Shown one piece after another: positions 17,404 to 25,638 of a DNA stretch of 56,977 nt (position 1 is the first letter of the stretch; the number at the start of each line of letters is the position of its first letter). Below the pieces are notes generated by a model that worked only from the letters and a program-made list of their open reading frames with translations, made no database searches and was not told the DNA's origin. The DNA lies in contig JAGAQG010000006.1 of assembly GCA_017622875.1 (NCBI GenBank), positions 1 through 56,977 of the forward strand, written 5' to 3'. This DNA is from Lachnospiraceae bacterium. Its GTDB lineage: Bacteria > Bacillota > Clostridia > Lachnospirales > Lachnospiraceae. The position numbers were made by a program, and so were the translations under genes.

Positions 17404-18489
17404 ATGAGTGGAATTTCAATTAAAAATGTAGTAAAGAAATACGGGGATAATGTTGTTATTCCAGATCTGAGCGTTGAAATTGAAGAAGGAGAATTATTTA
17501 CGCTTTTGGGACCATCTGGCTGCGGAAAAACAACATTGCTGCGAATGATTGCCGGATTCAATTCCATTGAAGGCGGAGATATTTATTTCAACGAAGAAAG
17601 AATTAATGATAAGGATCCAAGCAAGAGAAATATTGGTATGGTTTTCCAGAACTATGCAATTTTTCCACATCTGTCTGTAAGGGATAATGTAGCATTTGGA
17701 TTAAAGAACCGAAAGCTTGATAAACAGACAATTCAGGAAAAAACGGACGAATATCTGGACCTGATGCAGATTATGGAATATGCAGACCGCATGCCAAGTC
17801 AGCTCTCCGGCGGACAGCAGCAGCGTATCGCGCTGGCTCGTGCCCTGGTCATTACACCAGATGTACTGCTGATGGATGAACCATTATCGAATCTGGATGC
17901 CAAGCTCCGTCTGGAAATGCGTACGGTAATTCGTCATACACAAAAGAATGTAGGTATTACAACCGTCTATGTAACCCATGATCAGGAAGAGGCGATGGCA
18001 ATCAGTGATAAGATTGCGGTCATGAAAGACGGCGTAATCCAGCACGTAGGAAAACCGAAGGATATCTATCAGAGACCGAAGAATGTATTTGTTGCGACCT
18101 TTATTGGAAGAACCAATATTATTCCAGCGAAGATCTGCGATGGAAATCTGGTGTTTGCGGGCGGTTATCAGGAAAATCTGGAAGCCTTGAGAGGCCAGAA
18201 AGATCAGGAAGTACTTTGCTCAATCCGTCCTGAAGAATTTATTATTTGTCAGGAAAACGAAGATGGTATTCGTGGAATTGTGAAGGAGTATACCTATCTT
18301 GGATTACATACACATTATTTCATCGAGCTGGAAGGCGGAGAAAACGTTGAAATCATAGAAGAATCTTCATTGGATGAAAAGCTTACAGAGGGTCAGGAGG
18401 TTGTCCTGAAGATTAAAAAAGAAAAGATCAATGTGTTTGATCAGTCAGGAGATACCAACCTGGTAAGAGGTGAGGCTTATGAAAAATAA
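17404..18489 (+). CDS. ABC transporter ATP-binding protein (FbpC/PotA-like)
   Basis: 361 residues. Walker A is GPSGCGKTT (36-44), the signature is LSGGQQQR (134-141), Walker B is VLLMDEP (154-160) and the switch His lies in VTHDQEEA. Residues about 235-355 form the TOBE/OB regulatory domain typical of ferric, polyamine and maltose importers. TTTGGAGG precedes the ATG. It lies 30 bases after the binding-protein gene and its last 11 bases overlap the permease gene. Confidence 0.95.
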   Translation: MSGISIKNVVKKYGDNVVIPDLSVEIEEGELFTLLGPSGCGKTTLLRMIAGFNSIEGGDIYFNEERINDKDPSKRNIGMVFQNYAIFPHLSVRDNVAFGLKNRKLDKQTIQEKTDEYLDLMQIMEYADRMPSQLSGGQQQRIALARALVITPDVLLMDEPLSNLDAKLRLEMRTVIRHTQKNVGITTVYVTHDQEEAMAISDKIAVMKDGVIQHVGKPKDIYQRPKNVFVATFIGRTNIIPAKICDGNLVFAGGYQENLEALRGQKDQEVLCSIRPEEFIICQENEDGIRGIVKEYTYLGLHTHYFIELEGGENVEIIEESSLDEKLTEGQEVVLKIKKEKINVFDQSGDTNLVRGEAYEK

Positions 18490-20134
18490 CAACAAATTTC
18501 GTCTGGATGTATGGGGCTTTATCACACTGATGGTCATTCTTTTGTACATCGTGTTTATGATCTATCCGATGGCTTATCTGATTCGTCAGTCGGTATATGA
18601 TGTAGAAACGGGAACATTTACCTTACAGTTCTTTCAGAAGTTTTTTTCAAAAAGCTATTATTTTGATACCTTGTTTAACAGCTTTAAGATTTCGATTGCG
18701 GCAACCCTGCTGTCACTGGTTTTGGGAACACCGTTAGCATATCTTTTTGCAATCTATAAAATCAAGGGAAAATCTCTGTTGAGCGTACTGATTATCGTGG
18801 CATCAATGTCAGCACCGTTTATCGGAGCATATTCATGGATTCTTCTGCTTGGAAGAAGCGGTGTAGTTACTACCTTTTTAAAGGGGCTTGGAATTATCAT
18901 TCCTGATATTTATGGCTTTGGCGGTATTGTGCTGGTAATGACCTTACAGCTCTTTCCACTGGTATTTCTCTATGTCAGAGGAGCTTTAAAAAATATTGAT
19001 AACTCGTTGATTGAAGCGGCAGGAAATCTCGGATGCTCTGGCTTGAAATGCTTTTTTAAAGTGGTAATTCCGCTGGTTATGCCAACTCTTCTGGCGGCAG
19101 CACTGCTTGTTTTCATGCGTGCATTTGCAGATTTTGGTACTCCGATGCTGATCGGTGAAGGATATCGAACATTTCCGGTAATCCTTTATACAGAGTTTAT
19201 TAATGAAGTAGGAGGAAATGATGGTTTTGCTGCAGCGATTGCGGTCATTGCAATTGTAATTACAACGATTGTATTTCTTGTACAGAAATATATTTCTAAT
19301 AAGAAATCATTTTCCTTAAATGCATTGCATCCGATGGAAGAAAAAGAACCGAAGGGCATTGTAAAAGTGCTGGTGTATATTTTCTCCTATCTTTTGGTGG
19401 GAATTGCAGTACTTCCGCAGTGCTATGTAATGTATACTTCTTTCAAAAGTACAGAAGGAAAGATCTTTGTACCGGGCTATTCTTTAGAAAGCTATGTGAC
19501 TGCTTTCGGAAAGCTTGGAAAGAGTATTCAGAATACGATCATCATTCCTTTGATTGCTCTGGTTGTGATCGTTCTGCTTGCAATTTTAATTGCGTATCTG
19601 GTAGTACGCAGAAGAAATATGCTGACCAATGTAGTGGACATCTTATCCATGATTCCGTATATTGTACCAGGTACTGTATTAGGTATTGCTTTGTTAATTG
19701 GTTTTAACAAGCCGCCATTGCTGATCAGTGGAACAATGCTGATTATGGTCATCGCGCTAGTCATCCGAAGACTACCATATACGATTCGATCTTCTGTAGC
19801 AATTTTACAGCAGATTCCAATGAGTATAGAAGAAGCTGCAATCTCTCTTGGTGCCACAAAAATGAAATCATTTTTTAAGATCACGGTGCCAATGATGACT
19901 GCGGGAATTGTCTCTGGAGCGATCCTTAGCTGGGTTACAATGATCAGTGAGCTTTCTACAGCGATCATTTTGTATACTGGGCAGACAAAGACATTGACAA
20001 TTGCTGTTTATACGGAAGTAATCCGAGGAAATTATGGAACTGCAGCTGCGTTGTCTACAATTTTAACAGTTTTAACAGTTCTTTCCCTGTTAGCATTTAA
20101 TAAAATAAATGGTGGAAAAGATTTGAGCTTATAA
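18479..20134 (+). CDS. ABC transporter permease, two fused transmembrane halves (FbpB-like)
   Basis: 551 residues with about 12 transmembrane helices. Each half carries the coupling EAA loop: NSLIEAAGNLGCSGLKCFFKVVIP in the first and MSIEEAAISLGATKMKSFFKITVP in the second. This fused layout is characteristic of iron(III) and related importers, so one polypeptide forms the whole channel. ATG at 18479 overlaps the ATPase gene by 11 bases; a GTG at 18470 is an alternative. It ends the transporter operon just before a terminator. Confidence 0.93.
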   Translation: MKNNNKFRLDVWGFITLMVILLYIVFMIYPMAYLIRQSVYDVETGTFTLQFFQKFFSKSYYFDTLFNSFKISIAATLLSLVLGTPLAYLFAIYKIKGKSLLSVLIIVASMSAPFIGAYSWILLLGRSGVVTTFLKGLGIIIPDIYGFGGIVLVMTLQLFPLVFLYVRGALKNIDNSLIEAAGNLGCSGLKCFFKVVIPLVMPTLLAAALLVFMRAFADFGTPMLIGEGYRTFPVILYTEFINEVGGNDGFAAAIAVIAIVITTIVFLVQKYISNKKSFSLNALHPMEEKEPKGIVKVLVYIFSYLLVGIAVLPQCYVMYTSFKSTEGKIFVPGYSLESYVTAFGKLGKSIQNTIIIPLIALVVIVLLAILIAYLVVRRRNMLTNVVDILSMIPYIVPGTVLGIALLIGFNKPPLLISGTMLIMVIALVIRRLPYTIRSSVAILQQIPMSIEEAAISLGATKMKSFFKITVPMMTAGIVSGAILSWVTMISELSTAIILYTGQTKTLTIAVYTEVIRGNYGTAAALSTILTVLTVLSLLAFNKINGGKDLSL

Positions 20135-20153
20135 TCTCGTTCCTTCTAATCTT

Positions 20154-20197
20154 AAACTGCTGCCTGGCAGGCGCTGACCTGCAAGGCAGCAGTTTTT
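20154..20197 (+). terminator. intrinsic terminator of the ABC operon
   Basis: AAACTGCTGCC with inner CAGG pairs with CCTG and GGCAGCAGTTT, ending in TTTTTG. It lies 20 bases after the permease stop. Confidence 0.85.
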
Positions 20198-20213
20198 GTA
20201 TGCGAAAAAATAC

Positions 20214-20269
20214 TTGACAAAAGTTGATTTTGTAAATAGTATACGTTGTGAACTATTTACAAAGTCAAC
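20214..20269 (+). promoter_or_regulatory. marR-degV promoter overlapped by a long palindromic operator
   Basis: TTGACA (20214-20219) and TAGTAT (20237-20242) are 17 bases apart. An inverted repeat covers the core promoter and start site: GTTGATTTTGTAAATAGT (20223-20240) against ACTATTTACAAAGTCAAC (20252-20269), 17 of 18 positions complementary, with an 11-base centre. The arrangement fits autorepression by the MarR protein encoded immediately downstream. Confidence 0.75.
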
Positions 20270-20285
20270 ACTTAAAGAGGTAATT

Positions 20286-20726
20286 ATGCAGAACATGAAT
20301 GAAAAAGTTCTGAACGCATGGCTGCGGCTTTCCACAACGATCTGCAACGAAAGAATTGTTTCGGAAATGCCCTACAATGAATCTCTCATTTGCGGAATCC
20401 TGCATCACAATGCATTGGCCCACCCGGAAAAGAAGATTACAGCCACAGAGCTTTGCGAGAAAACCAATATACAGAAATCGCAAATGAACCGTACATTAAA
20501 TAGTATGGAAGAAAAAGGTCTGATTTTCAGAAAACGTTCTGAAAAGGACAAGCGTCGGGTATTTGTATCCATCAATATGGAAAATGCCGAGGTTTATGAG
20601 CGCCAGCACAAAAATGTTCTGAATTTTGTGGATCAGGTGCTTGAAAAAGTGGGAAACGATAAGGCTGAAGAAATCATTCAGCTATTCACATTAATATCTA
20701 ATAAAGCGAAAGAGGTAATGGATTAA
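20286..20726 (+). CDS. MarR-family transcriptional regulator
   Basis: 146 residues. A winged HTH lies at about 45-115 (KITATELCEKTNIQKSQMNRTLNSMEEKGLIFRKRSEKDKRRVFVSI), including the MarR wing with DKRR. The ATG at 20286 follows AAAGAGG. The frame is open upstream but that region is the operator. Its stop overlaps the degV start (TAATG), so expression is coupled. MarR proteins beside DegV-type fatty-acid-binding proteins recall FabT-style control of lipid genes, but the ligand here is not known. Confidence 0.92.
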   Translation: MQNMNEKVLNAWLRLSTTICNERIVSEMPYNESLICGILHHNALAHPEKKITATELCEKTNIQKSQMNRTLNSMEEKGLIFRKRSEKDKRRVFVSINMENAEVYERQHKNVLNFVDQVLEKVGNDKAEEIIQLFTLISNKAKEVMD

Positions 20727-21559
20727 TGATCAGATTATTAGTAGACACATCATCAGATTATACAGTAGAAGAAGTAAAAGCAAAGGGGATGGAGCTTGTA
20801 CCGCTTCACATCACACTTGGCGAAGCTGACTACAGAGATGCTTACGATTTAAGCAAAGACCGTTTTTATGAATTATTGATTTCTAATGAAGAATTTCCAA
20901 AAACATCTCAGCCAACACCGCAGGATTTTGTGGACATTTTTGAAGATGTACAGAAATCCGGTGACGAGCTTATCTGCATCCTTCTTTCTTCAAAATTAAG
21001 CGGCACTTACCAGAGTGCAACACTTGCAAAAAATATCGTAGAATATGATAAGATTCATCTGGTAGATTCTCTTGGTGCAACTCATATGATTCGTATCATG
21101 GCAGACCATGCGAAAGAGCTTGCAAACGAAGGAAAGAGCGCAGAAGAAATCGTTTCAGTTTTAGAAGGAATGAAGTCTAAGATCAAAGTTCTCGCAGTTG
21201 TAGATACATTAGAATATCTTTGCAAGGGCGGTCGTGTAAGCAAAACAACTGCTGCAATCGGTGAAATGGCAAAAGTGAAACCAATGATTACAGTAGCAGA
21301 AGGTGAAGTTGCAGTGATCGGAAAGAGCCTTGGAAAGAATAAAGCGATTGGCAGCATTTTAAAAGCATTAGCCGAATGTGAAGTAGACGAAAGATTCCCG
21401 ATTTATTCCGTATCTACTTTAGGAGAAGAAAACTGTGAAGCTTTTGAAAATCGTCTGACAGCTGCAGGATATCAGTTCAAAGATCGCCTTCAGATTGGTG
21501 CTACCATCGGTACTCATGTAGGACCTGGTGTATTCGGTATGATTTTTGTAGAAAAATAA
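20726..21559 (+). CDS. DegV-family fatty-acid-binding protein (FakB-like)
   Basis: 277 residues, the normal DegV length. It starts IRLLVDTSSDYT, with the family's TSQPTP motif (about 60-65), SSKLSGTYQSA and CKGGRVSK. DegV/FakB proteins hold a fatty acid in a buried pocket and present it to the kinase FakA for phosphorylation and use in phospholipids. No FakA or DAK gene is in the window, so this copy may work with one elsewhere. It is the second gene of the MarR operon. Confidence 0.94.
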   Translation: MIRLLVDTSSDYTVEEVKAKGMELVPLHITLGEADYRDAYDLSKDRFYELLISNEEFPKTSQPTPQDFVDIFEDVQKSGDELICILLSSKLSGTYQSATLAKNIVEYDKIHLVDSLGATHMIRIMADHAKELANEGKSAEEIVSVLEGMKSKIKVLAVVDTLEYLCKGGRVSKTTAAIGEMAKVKPMITVAEGEVAVIGKSLGKNKAIGSILKALAECEVDERFPIYSVSTLGEENCEAFENRLTAAGYQFKDRLQIGATIGTHVGPGVFGMIFVEK

Positions 21560-21601
21560 TAAAAAATAGTAATTATTATTAAAATAAAATATTTCCAAAT
21601 G

Positions 21602-21660
21602 AAAACTCATATGCTATACTATAATAAACGAATGTTTTGAGAGGTAAGCATATGAGTTTT
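21602..21660. promoter_or_regulatory. 14-bp inverted repeat around the ZIP gene promoter and start codon
   Basis: AAAACTCATATGCT (21602-21615) is perfectly complementary to AGCATATGAGTTTT (21647-21660), separated by 31 bases. The right arm contains the ATG of the ZIP gene; between the arms lie TATACT/TATAAT -10-like hexamers (21615-21625) and the GAGAGG ribosome binding site. It could be an operator pair or, in read-through transcripts from degV, a hairpin hiding the start codon. Confidence 0.5.
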
Positions 21661-22431
21661 GAAGTTTTAGGGGGATTATTATTACCGTTTTTAGGAACAA
21701 CTCTGGGTGCGGGCTGTGTATTTTTTATGAAAAAGGGAATGCACCCGACGGTGCAGAGAATTTTGACAGGCTTTGCGGCTGGTGTCATGGTGGCGGCTTC
21801 TGTCTGGAGTCTGATCATTCCGGCACTGGAACAGTCGGAAAGCTTAGAAAAATGGTCATTTATTCCAGCAGTTGTAGGATTCTGGTTAGGAATTTTAATG
21901 CTTCTAGCGCTTGACCGTTTGATTCCACATATGCATATGAACAGGCAATGCGAGGGACCGCATTGTAAACTGCAAAAATCCACGATGCTGGTATTTGCAG
22001 TTGCATTACATAACCTGCCGGAAGGGATGGCAGTCGGTGTGGTATTTGCGGGCTGGTTAGCCGGAAATGCAGAGATGTCCCTGGCTGGCGCAATGATTCT
22101 GGCCCTTGGAATTGCTATCCAGAACTTCCCGGAAGGAGCTATTATTTCCATGCCGCTTGCTTCGGAAGGGGTCAGTAAGAAAAGAGCCTTTGTGTATGGT
22201 GTTCTATCAGGAATCGTAGAACCGCTTGGTGCATTGATCACTATTTTGGCAGCAGATTTCTTTACGCCAATTCTGCCATATTGTTTAAGTCTGGCAGCGG
22301 GAGCGATGTTCTACGTAGTTGTGGAAGAACTGATTCCGGAAATGTCAGAAGGAGAGCATTCCAATATTGGAACCATCGCGTTTTCTGTGGGATTTACGTT
22401 GATGATGATCTTAGACGTAGCCTTGGGATGA
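21652..22431 (+). CDS. ZIP-family divalent metal transporter
   Basis: 259 residues with about eight helices. The metal-binding helices are intact: HNLPEG (His120, Glu124) and QNFPEG (Gln157, Glu161). A His/Cys-rich loop, HMHMNRQCEGPHC, lies at 93-105 between helices 3 and 4, as usual for ZIP proteins. It should move zinc or a similar divalent metal into the cytoplasm. The ATG at 21652 follows GAGAGGTAAGC. It is monocistronic and convergent with the nitroreductase gene. Confidence 0.95.
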   Translation: MSFEVLGGLLLPFLGTTLGAGCVFFMKKGMHPTVQRILTGFAAGVMVAASVWSLIIPALEQSESLEKWSFIPAVVGFWLGILMLLALDRLIPHMHMNRQCEGPHCKLQKSTMLVFAVALHNLPEGMAVGVVFAGWLAGNAEMSLAGAMILALGIAIQNFPEGAIISMPLASEGVSKKRAFVYGVLSGIVEPLGALITILAADFFTPILPYCLSLAAGAMFYVVVEELIPEMSEGEHSNIGTIAFSVGFTLMMILDVALG

Positions 22432-22473
22432 GGGAAAGAAATATATTTTGATACGTTGGTATGAGAGAAAAAT

Positions 22474-22548
22474 CCTCCATGCAGTCCTATAAAAACAAGG
22501 CGAGGTTAAGCGCAGCCTCGAGCCGGTTTTTGTAGGACTGTGTGGAGG
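22474..22548. terminator. 75-base long hairpin between convergent genes
   Basis: Two arms of about 32 bases pair with a few mismatches and a bulge: CCTCCATGCAGTCCTATAAA from 22474 against the sequence ending GGACTGTGTGGAGG at 22548, with GAGG/CCTC closing the inner loop. This is far longer than the other terminators in the window and could be a palindromic repeat element serving as a bidirectional terminator. Confidence 0.6.
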
Positions 22549-22559
22549 TCTTATTGTTA

Positions 22560-23105
22560 TTATTCATAACGTGTCAAAATAATATCTGCCCCTTTACGTG
22601 CAGGAGCTTCCGGTGTTTCGTCAGGATATCCGGCAGCAATCACCGCCCCCACAATCTGATTTTCTGGTAAATTTAAGACTTCTGCAATTTTAGCATCGTC
22701 AAAAATTCCCATAATGCAGGTTCCTACACCTTTTTCATGAGCTGCAAGACAGAAGGTCTGAGCTGCAATTCCGGCATTGAACATTTCCCAACGATCGCCC
22801 TTGGAAGTGGTAAAGGAACCGTCTCTTTCATAGCCGCAGCGTTTTGTAACGTAAGTTACGATTACAATAGCTGGAGCATGTAAAAGTGTTTTTGTGTTAA
22901 AGGTAAAATCGCATACACAATCATTTGCAATTTTTTTCTTCATTTCAGTATTTGTAACTACATGGTAACGTGCAATCTGTGTATTTTTCCAGCTTGGTGC
23001 GTATTTTGCAGTTTCTACGATTTCATTTAAAACATCCACAGGGATGGCATCTGATTTATACTTTCTGATACTTCTTCTTGTTTCAAGACATTCTTTTGCG
23101 TTCAT
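22560..23105 (-). CDS. nitroreductase-family FMN oxidoreductase
   Basis: 181 residues. The family's FMN-binding start LETRRSIRKYKSDAIPVDVLNEIVETAKYAPSWKN is present, with GIAAQTFCLAAHEKGVGTCIMG in the middle. Such enzymes reduce nitro compounds, quinones or enones with NAD(P)H; true substrates vary widely. The ATG at 23105-23103 follows AGGAGAGAG. It lies 89 bases after bioY with TATACT upstream, so it may have its own promoter. Confidence 0.92.
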   Translation of the reverse strand: MNAKECLETRRSIRKYKSDAIPVDVLNEIVETAKYAPSWKNTQIARYHVVTNTEMKKKIANDCVCDFTFNTKTLLHAPAIVIVTYVTKRCGYERDGSFTTSKGDRWEMFNAGIAAQTFCLAAHEKGVGTCIMGIFDDAKIAEVLNLPENQIVGAVIAAGYPDETPEAPARKGADIILTRYE

Positions 23106-23194
23106 AGACTCTCTCCTTGGTAAATATTGTATCCAGTATAACATAACTTTTGTAGGAAAACATTAACTTTTCGGCAAACCGTGTTTTTGAGAAC

Positions 23195-23737
23195 TTAGGA
23201 CCAGATCTTTAAAAGCGGTCTGATACGCCTGCTCACCAGATAAGCAAACCATAATTTGATGAGATCCGGAATGATAAATGGAAAAACACACATGGTAAGC
23301 ACAGTCATCAATTCGTAAGTTCCATCGGAATTCATGGAAATATTCATAAACCAGAAGGTTCCAAATGCATAGCAGAACAGAAGACCGAGCAGCATCGACA
23401 AGATTTGCAGAATTGTCTTTTGAGGAAAGAATTTTTCAAAAAGCCATGTAGTCAGTCCAATAAAAAGAAATCCAATGGCATATCCGCCGGTATTGCCAAG
23501 CAGTACTCCAAGTCCGGCCCCGAAATTGGAAAAGACAGGAATTCCAATGACACCCAGCAGCAGGAAAATAGAGATTGCAATGGTTCCAAGCCTTCCCCCG
23601 AGGATGAAAAGTGCTGAAAATACACCAAAAGTCTGTAAAGTAAAAGGAATCACAGTAGGAATCGAGATCCAGGAACAGATTGCTAAAAGAACCGCAAAAA
23701 TTGCAGCATAAACAAGCTCATAAGTACGACTTCTCAT
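23195..23737 (-). CDS. bioY: biotin transporter substrate-binding component BioY
   Basis: 180 residues, six hydrophobic helices, full family length. It has the conserved IPFTLQTFGVFSALFILGGRLG and GNTGGYAIGF segments that line the biotin site. BioY is the S-component of ECF importers and uses a shared EcfAA'T module, not encoded in the window. GGGGAATC precedes the ATG. Its own promoter with a palindrome lies just upstream. Confidence 0.95.
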   Translation of the reverse strand: MRSRTYELVYAAIFAVLLAICSWISIPTVIPFTLQTFGVFSALFILGGRLGTIAISIFLLLGVIGIPVFSNFGAGLGVLLGNTGGYAIGFLFIGLTTWLFEKFFPQKTILQILSMLLGLLFCYAFGTFWFMNISMNSDGTYELMTVLTMCVFPFIIPDLIKLWFAYLVSRRIRPLLKIWS

Positions 23738-23768
23738 ATCTGATTCCCCTTTCCCTAAAATCGCCTGA

Positions 23769-23801
23769 ATTATAGCATTTCGAAGGATTGACTGTCAATC
23801 C
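23769..23801 (-). promoter_or_regulatory. bioY promoter with a perfect palindrome over the -35
   Basis: On the minus strand TTGACA (complement of 23793-23798) and TATAAT (complement of 23769-23774) are 18 bases apart. The -35 lies inside GGATTGAC-A-GTCAATCC (23785-23801), a perfect 8+1+8 palindrome. It does not look like the GTTTACAA-type BirA box I would expect for biotin genes, so the repressor is unidentified. Confidence 0.65.
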
Positions 23802-23912
23802 GGGGGAATTTGTTTATAGATTTTTCAGGATTCCATGATTGCGGTATCATGGGAAATATGATTTAATGGAAACAGATAAAATCATAAGCAATTATGAGAA
23901 TGGAGGCGTTTT

Positions 23913-24356
23913 ATGGCATTTTTTGAAGATTTAGGAAAAAAACTGACAAAGGTTGGGGAAGCAGCTGCTGAAAAAACAAAGGAAGTAGCAGAATTTACAA
24001 AGGTAAATGCGAAGATTTTAGACGTTCAGAACAAACTGGATAAAGCATATATTGAAGTAGGAAAAAAATATTTAGAGCTTCATCCGGCAAACGATGAAGA
24101 AGATATGAAAGCTGTTGTAGATGCAGTGTATGGATTAGAAGACCAGTTAAAAGAACTTCAGAAACAGTTACAGGATTTAAAAGGAACTGTGAAATGTGAC
24201 GGATGTGGAGCTGAATGTGATGCAGATGCAACTTTCTGCAGCAAATGCGGTGCAGAACTGAAAAAAGAAGAAATTATCGTAGATGGAGAAGCTGTAGACG
24301 TGGAAGAAGCGGAAGTAGAAGTTGCTCCGGAAGACATTGAGGAAACAGTAGAATAA
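23913..24356 (+). CDS. coiled-coil zinc-ribbon protein
   Basis: 147 residues: a Lys/Glu-rich helical N-terminus (1-35), a predicted coiled coil (36-90, DQLKELQKQLQDLKG), a zinc ribbon with Cys95, Cys98, Cys109 and Cys112 (CDGCGAECDADATFCSKCG), and a very acidic tail. No signal peptide or membrane helix. AATGGAGG precedes the ATG. The architecture is common in small conserved clostridial proteins but no function is established that I can name. It stands alone before its own terminator. Confidence 0.85.
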   Translation: MAFFEDLGKKLTKVGEAAAEKTKEVAEFTKVNAKILDVQNKLDKAYIEVGKKYLELHPANDEEDMKAVVDAVYGLEDQLKELQKQLQDLKGTVKCDGCGAECDADATFCSKCGAELKKEEIIVDGEAVDVEEAEVEVAPEDIEETVE

Positions 24357-24367
24357 TTCATAACAGT

Positions 24368-24400
24368 GAAAGGGGATTGGAAAAAAGCCAATCCCCTTTC
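24368..24400 (+). terminator. intrinsic terminator
   Basis: GAAAGGGGATTGG (24368-24380) pairs perfectly with CCAATCCCCTTTC (24388-24400). It lies between the convergent zinc-ribbon and PTS IIC genes; the T-run after the stem is short. Confidence 0.75.
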
Positions 24401-24431
24401 TGGTTGAAGAAATAAAATAGAAACTTTATTT

Positions 24432-25493
24432 TTAGTCTGCTAATTTCAGATCGCCATCTTTGATCCAGCCGATTTTCTTTAACGCCATTGTGAAGAGCGG
24501 GCAAAGGATTGCCGGAAGCACAAAACAGATAAGAATCAGTCCGGTCCAGTCAAAAGCAGTGATTGCTGCTTTCGTACCGGCAGCAATATCATTGATCCAT
24601 CCGGTGTAAACACCGATCTGTCCAACCAGACCACAGGTTCCCATACCAGAGGAAACTGCCGCACCGTTCATTTCCAATTTGAAAATACAGGTTGCGATAG
24701 GACCTGTGATTGCGGAAGTTAAAATTGCCGGAATCCAGATACGTGGGTTCTTTATAATATTTCCCATCTGCAGCATAGAAGTTCCCAGTCCCTGAGAGAT
24801 AAGACCGCCTACTTTGTTTTCAGGATAACTCATAACTGCGAAACCAATCATCTGTGCACAGCAGCCTGCAACAGCGGCACCGCCTGCAAGACCTGTTAAA
24901 GAAAGCGCAGCACAGATTGCAGCACTGGAAATTGGAAGTGTCAGTGCAATACCTACGATGACAGAAACTAAAACACCCATAATAAATGGCTGCTGTTCTG
25001 TAGCCCACATAATGATCTGACCAACAGCACTTGCTGCCTGTCCGATTGCGGGAGCCCATAAAGCAGAAAGGCTGACACCGACAAAAATGGTAACCAGTGG
25101 AGTAATTAAGATATCAATTTTTGTTTCCTTTGAAACTGCTTTACCAAATTCTGCAGCAATAATTGCAATGATCAAAACAGCCAGAGGGCCGCCTGCGCCG
25201 CCAAGGCCGTTTGCTGCATTCCCTACTGCAATGAGAGAGAAAAGTACCAGTGGAGGACAATGCAGTGCGTATCCGATGGCTACAGCCATGGCAGGGCCGG
25301 ACATTGCGGTAGCATAGCCGCCGACTGTATTTAAATAAGGAATGTTTAACTGGGTTCCAAGGGTGTTGATGATGGTACCGATTAACAGGGAACAGAAAAG
25401 TCCCTGCGCCATAGCACCTAATGCATCAATTCCATAACGTTTTGCAGAGATCTCAATATCTTTGCGTTTCATAAATGATTTCAATTTTTCCAT
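24432..25493 (-). CDS. standalone PTS sugar transporter subunit IIC (PTS_EIIC_2 type)
   Basis: 353 residues, about ten hydrophobic helices, very rich in Gly, Ala and Ile. It starts with a cytoplasmic KSFMKRKDIEISAKRYGIDALGAMAQGLF segment and contains NAANGLGGAGGPLAV and PISSAAICAALSLTGLAGGAAVAGCCAQMIGF, features of the IIC-like family without attached IIA or IIB domains. No PTS partners are nearby, so it may be a facilitator or depend on distant subunits. Substrate is unknown. GAGGTATAC precedes the ATG. Confidence 0.85.
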   Translation of the reverse strand: MEKLKSFMKRKDIEISAKRYGIDALGAMAQGLFCSLLIGTIINTLGTQLNIPYLNTVGGYATAMSGPAMAVAIGYALHCPPLVLFSLIAVGNAANGLGGAGGPLAVLIIAIIAAEFGKAVSKETKIDILITPLVTIFVGVSLSALWAPAIGQAASAVGQIIMWATEQQPFIMGVLVSVIVGIALTLPISSAAICAALSLTGLAGGAAVAGCCAQMIGFAVMSYPENKVGGLISQGLGTSMLQMGNIIKNPRIWIPAILTSAITGPIATCIFKLEMNGAAVSSGMGTCGLVGQIGVYTGWINDIAAGTKAAITAFDWTGLILICFVLPAILCPLFTMALKKIGWIKDGDLKLAD

Positions 25494-25638
25494 ATGTATA
25501 CCTCATAGATTTCAAAATATGTACAGTGTTTACAGCTGTCTTGTCAGCTGGGGCCTTACACAGTTTATTATCTTGAAGCTCTCTTGTCAAGTGTGGTATA
25601 CTCTAAATTAATGAAAAAATGTATTGGAGATATTTTTA

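Noticed and set aside
21579-22241. 220-codon minus-strand open frame opposite the ZIP gene
   Set aside because: Composition (Ser/Pro/Ile-rich) is typical of an antisense shadow of a membrane protein; the plus strand has intact ZIP motifs.
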